In this document: positions 12,348 to 22,731 of the stretch, in pieces
Layout of the letters: each line of letters starts with the position of its first letter
Numbering within the stretch: the first letter of the stretch is position 1
Assembly: GCA_025331445.1 (NCBI GenBank)
Contig: JAIWNE010000127.1
Location: 30,513-94,512 of the forward strand
Direction: 5' to 3'
Source of the DNA: Blakeslea trispora
Lineage: Eukaryota > Mucoromycota > Mucoromycetes > Mucorales > Choanephoraceae
Length of the DNA: 64,000 bases
Translations under genes and position numbers: made by a program
The notes under the pieces: generated by a model
Database searches by the model: none
What the model was told of the DNA's origin: nothing
Seen by the model: the letters and a program-made list of their open reading frames with translations, nothing else

Positions 12348-12402
12348 TGACCCCTTTAACCGACATAAAACCGACAAAAAATTTAGTCGGTTAAAGGGGT
12401 CA
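12348..12402. repeat. Subterminal hairpin, right end of element C
   Basis: Perfect 17-bp arms: TGACCCCTTTAACCGAC at 12348-12364 and its reverse complement at 12386-12402. The word matches the three hairpins near the left end (5106-5268). A further ACCGACA sits in the loop. Confidence 0.75.
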
Positions 12403-12409
12403 AATTTCA

Positions 12410-12422
12410 TTTCCCTGTAGTG
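12410..12422 (-). repeat. Right terminal inverted repeat of element C
   Basis: TTTCCCTGTAGTG, inverted partner of 5052-5064 with two mismatches. It is followed by TTCGAAC, with no match to the left flank that would make a clear target duplication. Confidence 0.6.
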
Positions 12423-12838
12423 TTCGAACTAGTGCTAGTGTAATAAGCTCTTGGTATACCTTTAGCCTGACACAATTGTCATGGCGATAAATAGGCATTA
12501 CCGTAGCACCGAAATAATTTTGGATTTCGCTGACACTAAGGAAATACCTTTGTTTCTACGCAATTGGAATATCAATAAGAAGCGCAGGTTCAAACCAAAT
12601 GCTAGCAGTAATAGACCAGCCAAGAGACAGTGCCGGCCCGGACCAGATAATCTCCGCTAAAATATAAATAAGCTGTAATGTTAAGATATGATAGATCTTC
12701 ATCTCTTTAATATCTTAATATTACAGGTAATATTATTATTCATCATTTAAATAAAGTTAATCTCTTTAATATCTTAATATTACAAAATCAGCAGAGTAAT
12801 AGGCTTATTTTTCTACATAAAGCTAACACAATAATTGA

Positions 12839-12911
12839 GGGGCTATGGCCCAATGGATAAGGCGTCTGACTACGAATCAGGAGATTCCAGGTTCGACCCC
12901 TGGTAGCCTCA
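12839..12911 (+). tRNA. tRNA-Arg (anticodon ACG)
   Basis: A 73-nt cloverleaf without intron. The acceptor GGGGCTA pairs with TAGCCTC with one G-T wobble; the discriminator is A. The anticodon stem TCTGA/TCAGG closes the loop CTACGAA, giving anticodon ACG (read as ICG, arginine). The T arm is CCAGG, TTCGACC, CCTGG. A run of T follows at 12913-12917, a usual RNA polymerase III terminator. CCA is not encoded, as expected for a nuclear eukaryotic tRNA. This is the one confidently host gene in the window. Confidence 0.95.
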
Positions 12912-12917
12912 TTTTTG

Positions 12918-14080
12918 TAAAGTTGACACAGCGAATATACTTTTGCGCCAAGGTGTTTGCAAATTATCAGAATCTTTAGGTTGTTGTTACAGGACAAAGG
13001 ATAGTTTTTGCAGTAACTTGAGAAAGAGAACAAATAGATATAACAGAGCAATCAGGCAGCAAGGTTATAAGTAATGAGCACCAGGTTTCAAGTCGTCCAA
13101 CTAGAGATATAAGTAAAGTAGAGAGAATAAAGTAATATAAAAGAAGAGATGTAATAAATGAATACAATGATCTGTAATAAGTATCAAGGGAACCAATAAC
13201 AATATGTGGATTTAGGTAGTGAATATGTCAAACTACAACCAAGCGTAAAGTAAATAAGAGAAATGTAAGTTGAGTTTATTAATAAGAGAAGATTAAAGAG
13301 TTTATTTACTATTCTAAAAGAAGTCATGTTGTGTGATGATCTGACCTTAATAAACTATACATCTTTATCTTTACATATAAAATACATACACATCTATACC
13401 GGTTCAATCACTAATAAAGAAACATGATCCTGACATGTTTCCAAGAACAGAAATCATAATCTGAAATTGAATAAGTAAAAATTTTCATAATTACAAACTC
13501 AATACAGTTACTCCTGTCAACATGAATTACTATAACATAATATACATATCATATGCACTTTATAATACACGACAACATACAACACAACATATAAAATATA
13601 TCACAACAATACACAGTAATGATATACAAGTTATTTATAAATATCCAAGATACAAATCATACATTTCAACTCCGGAATTTACAGTATGACAGAATTTGAC
13701 AATCAGCTAGTGAACCCTGAATGTTTCCAATTGAAGAATTTGACATAACAACAATAACTGTCATTTTACTTATACAGCAAGTGAATCTTAAAGAAGCAAT
13801 TACAAGATCTTTCTCAGATTGAAATCAAGGATAAACCATTATTCAATCCACTCATATAAATTCTCTTGTAAAAATCAGAATAGATAGAACGCTCTCTCAC
13901 TTTTTATTCCTAAATAAATCGTAAAACCCGTTTCAAAGTATTTCCTCTTTGACTCCATCCTTCTATCTATCAATACTTCACATGTTGAACTTGCCAACTA
14001 GAAACTTAAACAGTCAAGTTAATGAGTCATCATGTGTGAATTATTAATATATGTCTAAAGGTTTTATTCATTCCGAGAAT
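12918..14080. other. AT-rich intergenic region
   Basis: Very AT-rich sequence downstream of the tRNA. I see no credible open frame, RNA gene or terminal repeat in it. Confidence 0.5.
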
Positions 14081-14089
14081 GTTACAAAC

Positions 14090-14345
14090 CACATCATCAT
14101 TGCAGGAATAAAATTAACCAAAGCGCAGCGGAGATGTTAATTTTATTGACCTTCATTGTGGTGCGATACGCTACGCTTTGCAAGATGATCGGGCTGCCGC
14201 AGACCAACTAATCCGGTGAAAAGATAAATGTAGGGGGCACAACCCACATTCTTTGAACCTTCGCTGTGGTTTAATATAGCCCCTCCGCTACGCTTCGTAT
14301 ATTTCAAACAGTCGCTTTGGTAAGAAAATCATGTGTCCCGGGGCA
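14090..14345. repeat. GC-richer hairpin-prone stretch, possible Helitron 3' region
   Basis: Much GC-richer than its surroundings, with repeated words GCTACGCTT (near 14170 and 14290), AAGCGCAGCGG, and short inverted repeats such as AAATTAACC with GTTAATTTT. It lies just downstream, in minus-strand sense, of the helicase tail at 14478-14697, where the 3' end of a Helitron would be. I could not fix a CTRR end, so this is inference from position and composition. Confidence 0.3.
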
Positions 14346-14477
14346 GTGAGAAAGACATAAGCTTATGCAACCTTATTAACATATGTTTGATCAGATGGGT
14401 TTGTTCAAGACCAAATACACTTTCTTTTTTCAAAATATATACATGAGTTTATTGATATTACTTATGATAATAATCAG

Positions 14478-14697
14478 AAAATCAGAGGCCTTTATGAACA
14501 CCTTTTTTTATACAACGTTTCTGGTATGATTGGCTGCATACTTTGATGTAAGAGCAGTAGATTTGCTGATTCAATTCTTTAACGATTCTTTTTGCTTCAC
14601 ACTAGATAAAGCAACGTAAAGCTGGCCTTGACTAAAAACAGGCTGTGGTATATATAGGCAGATCCTTTCAAGAGTTTGACCTTGAGTAAGGATTGTA
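14478..14697 (-). pseudogene. Helitron/PIF1-type helicase C-terminal remnant
   Basis: The minus strand reads LTQGQTLERICLYIPQPVF, then SQGQLYVALSSVKQKESLKN. This is the superfamily 1 helicase tail of Helitrons and PIF1 relatives (family form: K-x-QGQT-L then HGQLYVALSRV, near the C-terminus). After a TGA the frame continues to a segment like TRNVV-stop-KKVF, matching the usual NVVYKEVL end. Only about 70 codons remain. Upstream (higher coordinates) the helicase is cut off at about 14698, where hAT-like terminal sequence begins, so a hAT insertion or deletion removed the rest. Motifs are seen; which of the two helicase classes it belongs to is inferred. Confidence 0.6.
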
Positions 14698-14830
14698 GAC
14701 GGGTCAAGTCAACTCGACTTAAAACCCGTCGGGTCTAAAAATTGACTCGACTCGACTTTGTTTTTCTAAGCAGATAACCAACTCGTAACCGGCTCAACCT
14801 AGCTGAATGACCCGTTTATTTTGAGACCAG
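14698..14830. repeat. Subterminal GACTCGA/GGGTC repeats of the hAT relic
   Basis: Short words GGGTCAAGTC, ACTCGACTT, ACCCGTCGGGTC, GACTCGACTCGACTT and GACCCG recur in both orientations over about 130 bp. Such clusters are typical of hAT subterminal regions. They lie between the truncated helicase and the hAT dimerisation domain and so probably mark one end of that element. The opposite end was not found. Confidence 0.4.
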
Positions 14831-14844
14831 TAACTTGACAGGAC

Positions 14845-15990
14845 TAATGTTTTAGTTGTTTTTGCCCCAAGCTTAGCTCTTGCGATGGTAGTGATGTGCT
14901 TCGCTCGTGAAAAAAGGCGCTCACAAGGCGTTGATGTGGCTGGCATAGAGAGTTATTTTTATGCCATTGCTGACAGAGCAAGATATTTTCCACCTTCAAT
15001 TTTTGGTAACAAGTAGGTCTTCCAGATCTGCAAAATGTTTGAATTGAGATTGTCTAATTTTGCATAATAGTCATTTGATGGCAATAAATCTTCTATTTTT
15101 TCTTCGGTTTCTTCATTTTCATTTATTTTTTCCCTTATATCTATAAGAAAGCGTTGGACTTCAGCACCTGTCATATAGTCACTGACAGTCTCCTTTGCTT
15201 TACCTTTAGTATCAGCTGCAATTATTGATGGAGGTTCTTGTACAAGTCCCTCCTGCACATACTGGTCTAATTCATCAATTGACAGCGCGTTTGCAAAAGA
15301 TGTTTGGGCTATCTTTCGCATCATCGAACCAAAGAGTTTTTTGCTTTGTTGCGGAACTATGTTTGATTGTATTTGTACTTGGTCTGCTCTGGAGCTGATA
15401 CTGCTATCAGTCTTAAAGTTTCTCAGCCATTCTTGTTTGACTAAAAACTCACAGAGAGTACCGAAATCGCCCCAACCACCATCGATATTCCACAGGCCAA
15501 ACTTTACTGTTAGATCCATTGCTGTTTCAATAAAATAGACGCTTGTATTGTCTGGATCAGTGTAATATTTGATTAGCTTCTTTCGTGCTTCAAAAGTAAC
15601 TATCAATATTTTTTTTGTAAGGATGTTGAAGTGTTCGATGTTTATAGCTAATTTCATTCGATCAACAATATCTTCAACTAGCAAAAATAATTGGAGGTTG
15701 AAGGGTAATATTCTACTAACACATTGTCTAAATGATCAAGAAGCTCATTGTACAACATGACAGCTTTGTTGACGGTAGGGTATCTATTAGATTTAAAAGG
15801 GCTTGTTCAGCAATATCTTTGGTAGCCTAATTGTTATATGCATTCTTACCTTTGAGCGGACGCCCAGAGAGTAGCTTGCTCAAAGGGGTCCAATAGTTGA
15901 AAGATTTTTCCAAATAGGTTACCTCTTCGTCATTCAGTTCAAATTGGCTTACACCTGCATTTTGAGGAGCTCTTGCACAGGTGTTGCATA
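14845..15990 (-). pseudogene. hAT-family transposase relic
   Basis: Minus-strand pieces in order are: a LLDPFEQAT-like segment near 15890, RYPTVNKAVMLYNELLDHLD at about 15725-15784, a 241-codon open stretch (15684-14959), and after two stops the dimerisation domain MPATSTPCERLFSRAKHI near 14850-14935. The last matches the hAT C-terminal signature (P-A-T-S-x-P-S/C-E-R-x-F-S). The full protein would be much longer; the N-terminal zinc finger and first catalytic region were not found. Stops and shifts between pieces make it non-functional. hAT transposases cut and paste with 8-bp target duplications, but none could be assigned here. Confidence 0.65.
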
Positions 15991-18900
15991 CAACGGCCTC
16001 TTTCAGAGCAATAAAATAAAGTAAAGATCAGATTAGGCTTATTATGACCAGTCTATTTCTATATATGGAATTCTCAGGCTGTTGCGTTCAAACGATACAA
16101 ACACTGGATACAATGTATCCAGGTTACAGGCAATGTATACCACCACAGCGCAGAGGAGTTCTAAAAAACCCAGCATTTGAGTCTAGGATAAAATAAGTGA
16201 GTTTAGACTCACTTTGCTTTTGAAGGTTAGCTATACAGAGAGAATAAATAATGAAAGGGAAGGTTTTTTTTGTCGAAGTATGATATAAAGGGTAATGGGA
16301 GGTTAGTTTTCGAGTTTGAAGCTGATCCGAGGAGATGAGTTGATCTCGGTTTTTTTTAAATGTCAAAGGCCATAAAATAAGTAAAAAGACTAAGAAAAAT
16401 AATCTGTGGGAAAGAGATTTGGCTAAAATGAGAAAAAAAAATAGCAGTAAAAATGAAGAGACAATCAAATGGGGGGATTGATTTCAGATTTTATGCAGAA
16501 AATATGTACAAAAATGGTAAATGGGGGGATAGGCCAAGTGAGGTGAAACAATCTGTGCAAAAAAATAGAGAGTATATATGCAAATTTATTTAAAAGGTAA
16601 AGAAGAAGTATTTGGAAGGGGATTTCTTGAGATTAACTCAGATACTTCATAAGAAAAAGGCAGCAGACTGAAAGAGAAGAAAAAGAAGCATAGGCCATTA
16701 AACTTATACAGCCAAAGGTTAAGGAACCAATTTTTAATTTTTTGTGTAATCACAACAAGGTGTGGAAAGCTAAAGAAGTATATAAAATGGTTGTGAAATC
16801 AAATAATAAGGATAAAGGAAAATATGAGTGTTCTTATTTTTTTAATTTTTAATATAGTAGTACAAAAAAGTTACGATCGTGACTGAATGTCGATCTTGAG
16901 ATCTCTCATCACCATCACTGAAGCAACATGAGTACATGGAGAAGGACCCGTTATTGCTGTAAGTGTCTATAAGGCAAACAATATTTGGTAAAATGAATAA
17001 CAGACATTCCAGCAGCTAAATAAATAAAAAACTACTATCATCTCTATATAAAGTGAGGTTATATAGGATGGACTAAGTCAAGTTGCCATTCATGGGCGAA
17101 AATGAAGCATAAATAAGATGGAAAAGTCTGATGTAGGTGTGAGACTAGAAACGGCAAGTTAGAGAGACGTCTGAAGAGGAAGAAAGAATTATATGTAAAC
17201 TAAAAGGTAGTCAAAAGGAAAAAATAAAATAAAAAGAGAACTGATTCCAATTCCTATCAAATCGCTAATTTATCTTTTGCTAATGACTCTCACTAAATAA
17301 GGATGAAATGTTTGATAGTCTTTTTTAAGAACTGTTAGTGTCATATATTAGAACTCAATTTTGAGACTAAGCGAAATCAACAGTATAAACAAACAGTTAC
17401 AAAGCCTTTGAAATAGATATTGGACTTAATGGTGAAATAGAATCACCTGTTGAGAAGTCATAAGAAGGAATAGAGAGATTAATTGTAGACTCTAAAAGAG
17501 TAATCCATTTTCTTCTTTTATCAAGACAATCGATAGCTGTACATTTTTATCGTAATAAAGTATCAGCAACAATCATCAACATTTTCGGTCAATGCTAGCA
17601 ACAATCCAACACTCGCTTTTCAGATAGATCCATCATAATACGTTTTTATTTCCAAAATGATAAAAAAAATAGTCCAACTAGCTTTCAATGCAATCCGCCT
17701 CATAGATGCTTACCTTTCAAAAATATGATACTCTCTGAAGAACCTTTGATCATCCAAAGTGCCGTTGATATGTAACTTGAATTGATTCTTTTAACGAAAA
17801 TGATGTTGACAATGATGGCATCTTTCTTTGAATAAAACTCCCAACTTTTACTAATAACTTTACCTCTTGATTCCATTTTGTCATTTATAAGATTGATCTC
17901 TAGTAAATCAAATGTAAATTCGGCTAAGTATTGTTATTTGGAGAGTGAAAGTATTGTTATTTGGAGAGTGAAAGTATTGTCTTCAATATACTGAAGTGAT
18001 AAAAGCAGTTACCATAAGTTGAAGGTGCAATCCGGATGTTTAGGTTGATTCAATCAGAAATGATAATGACTCCATACTACCTTCAAAGGTTTATATGTGA
18101 GTCAGGTAATCAATCGTAGAATGGAACAATACCTTACCATGCTTCAAAGATCCATTGGGCTTTATCATAAAATAATCATTTAACAGTGAGACTAATACAT
18201 TATATACTTTCATAAAATGTTAGATTATAAAGCCATATATAATGCCATCGAGTTGCCTATCTTTGCTTCATATTAAACGCGATTAAAAGAAGTCTCATGT
18301 TAGTGTAATCATCTCCATTACTGATAATTTCGAAAATGGTGTAATTATTGATCCTTTTCAATGATTTAGTTATAGCGTGTTTAAAAAACTGCATTGTCTG
18401 CTTTGTGATGGTAAGATGAGTGACTGTATAATAAAGACTTGAGCTGCCCAAATTGATCGTGAACAAACCTAAAAAACAAGCCTCTTTCTAGACAGATAAA
18501 AGAACGGATAAGTTAGCGATCATGTTGAATGACTAGAATAAATCACCTTAAGCTAGAAAGAAAATATCGTCGAGATTCAGGAAAAAAAAAGGGTGTAGTA
18601 ATCAATAGAGTGAAGAAAAAAAAAGGCGAGAAAAAAAGAAAGAAATCAGAAGAGAAAGAGTAATGTCACCCCCATAAATAACACGGAACTTTGGGGGGCA
18701 ATTTACTTTTAGAGTATGTCAGCTATCTTAATATAGGTAAAGAGAGAAAAGACCTGGAACCTTCTTAAAAATTGGCCAATCGGATCACTGGATTTTCCAT
18801 TACTAAGAAAAAGAATAAGGTAAATGTTGATGATTTGGTTCATATTTCTCTTTGCATCATACGCTTCAACCAAGAAAAAAAGAGTTTTTGTGATAGTAAT

Positions 18901-20403
18901 GAACTCAATTATTCACTTAAAAAGAATGAAATATAGTTAAAAAAGAATTACATTTGAATTGTAGAAAAAAAAGACATAATCCTTAGATTTCAATAATAAC
19001 ATCGTTTATGAAGCATTGATTTCATATACTCTGAATTGCTTTTGCATACCAAAGACTGTTTAGAAAAGTCATAGCTTGTATGAAATACATATTCCTTTAG
19101 CTAAAAAAGTTGACTTCTATGAGCACATGTTAGCTTTCTCGCTGCTCATCAGTTCTGCATGCCGACATCTCAAACTTACATGAGCATGCAAGATGGTAAG
19201 CCATCTCGGAAAAGGTTGAAGAAAAATAAAGTAAAAAAAAAAAGCATCTACAAACACCATAGAAAGCGATTGCTTATATGATAAAGTTGAAAATCTGAAA
19301 TGGTATTGACCAATTTCTCAAAGAGATACTAAAAAGGGATACCTCTAAATTTAAAAGATAGATGTATAATGGTAAATTTTGCTACACAAGACGATATACA
19401 ATGTAGATGAAAGTTTGATGGTATTGAACTGCTTATGAAAAAACATCTATTTGCGAAGAAAGTTACTTGATACTCTCATAATGGAATAAACAAATATTCC
19501 TTGCTCTGATTATAATTTATCGAAACTATTGTTTGAAGTAATCAAATTTTCCTATTTATTTCTTTAAACAATTATATTTGAAGTAAAGTTGACAATCTCA
19601 TAAAGTAGTATTGTAACAATCAAAATGTTCGTAAAACTTGCAATGATGCCAAATTATAAACAAGTTGCTTGCAATTGCATTTGGTCTTCAGCCAAAGAGA
19701 TCAATTAAATGATCATCAACATCTATACTTATTTATTGATCTAATGCGATAAGTCACATATACATCACTCCCAAACAAGATACATATCTGAGTCGCTTTA
19801 GCGAATAAGTATGTTTGCTTCAGAAATAAATTTACGATATCCGTTAGAGGTTCGATAAAAAGAAGATTGATTATTGCAAAATCATGATGGACAGTTCTTT
19901 TTAAATTAAAGGGATTCATCACCATTTTTTTGCATCTGAATGATCTATTTGCATACTTCTTCTTGATGTTTCTGATATCCACCATCCTACGATATATTGA
20001 GGAACATGAAACTGTCATAAAATGACAGCATGTTCTAACTGAAACTTGTATTCTTCAATGTTTAGTATTTAGATGGATCTAAAGGGTGCGACGCTGATAC
20101 TATATATGTATGAGCGATTACACTAAATGAATAATTATATTATATTTGCCTCATAATGTACCATCCTATAATTATAATTGATTGAATCATGATCAAAAGC
20201 GACACTATGTAAGGAGTTGCTTTTGATACATTATGATTTTTAACTTATCACTTTTATGTTTAAAATTGCTTTACTCAAATTTGTTTAACATGAAACAGCT
20301 CGACGCTTTACTATCAGCTTTCTTCATAGATTCTGTTTGAAGTGCTTCTTTAAGATCCCCTTTTGTAAAGCGTTCCTTTAATTGATCACTAATAAAATCT
20401 GTT
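15991..20403. other. Long AT-rich region, no gene recognised
   Basis: About 4.4 kb of AT-rich sequence with many short homopolymers. Open frames such as 16124-16468 (minus), 18257-18466 (minus) and 19716-20018 (minus) have no recognisable motif and skewed composition, and I do not call them. A short perfect duplication lies at 17928-17973. Confidence 0.5.
17928..17973. repeat. Two perfect tandem copies of a 23-bp unit
   Basis: The unit beginning GTATTGTTATTTGG occurs twice head to tail, followed by a third partial GTATTG. It is probably a simple slippage duplication. Confidence 0.7.
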
Positions 20404-20594
20404 TATGCAAATCCAAGACATTTTCCTTTTCAGTATGATTTTAGCTTAAATCTGTCAATGAAATCATGCTTTCTTCCCATCACTGCCATATTTCTCATAT
20501 ATACTAGCCATTTTTTTTAATCCCCCATTTTCTTTTTTCTCTTTTTTTTTTCAGTAAATGCACAGCAAAAGGTAAGCACTTTTATCTCTCTCTC

Positions 20595-20628
<34 letters not shown>

Positions 20629-22170
20629 TCATATAATCCATCAACATCACTAACTCTTTTATTTCACAATAGCTACATGTGTATCACCTTATGATGACAA
20701 CATCTCAATAACTCGACTACGCTTCTCTTCTATTTCTTAGAATCCTTCAACTTTTCTTCCGTATATATCTGCTGATCATCCACTTTATACATACTTGTGT
20801 AGATACTCATCATTGACTTTGATAGACAATCTTTTATCCATGACACACTCTTCTGTATTGCTTTCTGCCAACTCATCCATGACTTCTTTATCCAAACTGC
20901 CTGCTCTATACCATGTTGCTCAAACTTATACCTCTTTGACTGTTTTCTAAATACCATCTTTTAAAGGGCTGTCTATTTGGATTGATGCGTCTTTTTCAAG
21001 TTACTCTTGCCTAAGGTCCTTCGATTTCTCCATTTAAATGTTCAAATGCTTTTGTATACATTGCATCGACTAACTTGCTCTATTTGTAGTCATTGCCTTG
21101 AAACCCTTTGACAATCGTATATCCAATCGCCTACCATGCTTCCATCCTATGCCTGATTTATTCATGTCTATCCTCTTTCTTATGTGCACATGTGGTCCAC
21201 CTATCTAAGTATTGTCTCTGGTTATTGCCCTAGCTTTTTGAATTACAGTTTCCCTTTAATATACCGTCGTTCAGGATACTTGGTCTCTTCTCATGTCGCC
21301 ATCTCTCTACCTCATCTTCAAGAAATGCTCTTTATCCGCCTATTCTCCTTTCACTACTATGGTCTGTGCTTTTAAAGGTTGCCGAATCTCTTTTTGATTG
21401 AACTTGGGGTTCCTTTCAACTTTACTGCTTGTGCTTTTTTTCTTTTTGTGTCTTCTCGCCTTTGCTCATGCTTACATGGGTGCTCCATCTCAGATGAGCT
21501 TGCCTCATCGCTTTGAATCTCTTTCCTGACAAGTGAAATACCGCTTCCAGATTATTTTGACTTGACTGTCTTACCGAATGAACTTCTCTTTATCAACTGT
21601 TTACTTCTGACTGTTGCTCTCACTGTTGGCTGGACTCATGAGTTTACCTAATCGCAACTAAAGGACACAACATGCTCATGACAAAGTACATGTGTAAAGG
21701 ATCGCGTCTCATCTTTATTTTTTTTGTTTTATAGACTTGCTATGCTATTTACTTTCTTCCTCTATTGTTTCTGACTCTTTTGTATACTGGTGACTAGTAA
21801 TCTCTCAGTTGGTGTTGCTCATGACCTTGCATGTTGCTTCAAGATGGCTGTCAAGAAAAAAAAAATTTCGAAAAAATTACTCTCGGTTAAGGCTGTATAT
21901 CTTTTCAAGCGCAGCTACTACAAAGCGATTAAGGTGCGAATTGAAGGCTCTAGTCATGGAAATTAATTCATTTCTGCTTCTTATACTGCTTCCCATGATC
22001 CCAAAAGGTACCTATATCAAAGCCAAGCATGCCAATCTATCTGGATATACCCAATGCAGCATCCCTATTACAAAAAAGGACATCTGAGCTACAAATCAGC
22101 CTAAAGAAGAACCCATATATAGCATTTATTTGATCCAAATTAATAAAATTAAAGAAGCTTGATTTGCTCA
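20404..22170 (+). repeat. Unidentified 1.75-kb dispersed repeat, copy 1
   Basis: Matches 53825-55575 in reverse orientation over its whole length with moderate divergence. Shared landmarks include ATGCAAATCCAAGACATTTT at the left end, a long T tract at 20595-20633 (an A tract in copy 2), and TCTGAGCTACAAATCAGCC near the right end. Similarity stops near 22170 and 53825. A minus-strand piece reads KRYKFEQHGIEQAVWIKKSW, and copy 2 has a matching KKYKFAQHGIKQTAWIKKSW, so part was once coding. I do not recognise that protein. No terminal repeats or target duplications were found. Confidence 0.65.
20595..20633. repeat. 39-base T homopolymer
   Basis: An uninterrupted T run inside the dispersed repeat, preceded by a short CT run. 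The corresponding A run in the inverted copy (near 55370) is about 16 bases, so the tract has changed length between copies. Confidence 0.9.
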
Positions 22171-22578
22171 TAATACCAAAATAATCCAATCATAAGCCAA
22201 GCTCATCCGAAATTAAAGGCATTACCATTTGCTCATTTATTGCTTATACTTCTAAAACTTGTTAAATCATCATTACTATATACTCTAAAGGCCATTTGTC
22301 ACTATAACTCCCCTTTGAGACCTAAGCTAGATATGATTCGACTATAAAGCACTCCTATTCAAAGTAAGCTCGTATAATACTTTACCCACGGCCCAATTCT
22401 TGTGTTTCTGCATCGGTTCTCATTGTGTTTCTGCCTATTTTTCGTTGAAACCGCATATGAAAAAAACAAATATTTCGCAGGGTTATTTCACAATTATTTG
22501 AGTCACTATATACACCCTCTACGCCGTGGTGTACATTGTGCTCAAGTTACTCAGTAATCATACCAGTATTTCCCATAG

Positions 22579-22613
22579 TATAAATAGAGACAGAAAACAT
22601 ATATCTGAATAAA
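22579..22613 (+). promoter_or_regulatory. TATA box and AATAAA of the probable gypsy-1 5' LTR
   Basis: TATAAATA (22579-22586) is followed 22 bases later by AATAAA (22608-22613), then a CT-rich leader up to the gag ATG at 22732. Promoter and poly(A) signal so close together fit the U3-R part of an LTR. The LTR ends and primer-binding site were not resolved. Confidence 0.4.
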
Positions 22614-22731
22614 ACATCTTTCTTTTGGTCTGATTGACTTTTTATTGTTATTAATAGTGAATATATCCCATTTTTTTTCAATCAAGATACTCTCTGTTCT
22701 CTGTCTCTCTTCTCTCTTCACTACTTTAAAA

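Larger units (their letters stand above)
5052..12422. mobile_element. CACTA/EnSpm-like element C carrying three genes (7.37 kb)
   Basis: The left end CACTACGGGTAAA pairs with the right end TTTCCCTGTAGTG at 12410-12422 (reverse complement CACTACAGGGAAA, 11 of 13 identical). Just inside both ends are hairpins built on the same word, CCCTTTAACCGACA. Between them lie a four-exon coiled-coil/basic gene (6521-7670, plus), a 247-residue ORF (7728-8471, minus) and a Tnp2-type transposase (9083-11589, minus). Ends, subterminal repeats and transposase agree on a CACTA element. No clean 3-bp target duplication is visible (GAA on the left, TTC on the right), so the boundary pairing, though likely, is not proven. 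Confidence 0.68.

Noticed and set aside
17485..17493. ATTGTAGAC as right target duplication of the hAT relic (match to 14689-14697)
   Set aside because: A 9-base match over 3 kb of AT-rich DNA is not improbable, and no hAT-like inverted end or continuing helicase sequence lies next to it.
20595..20633. T tract as the poly(A) tail of a LINE insertion
   Set aside because: The repeat continues on both sides of the tract in both copies, so the tract is internal.
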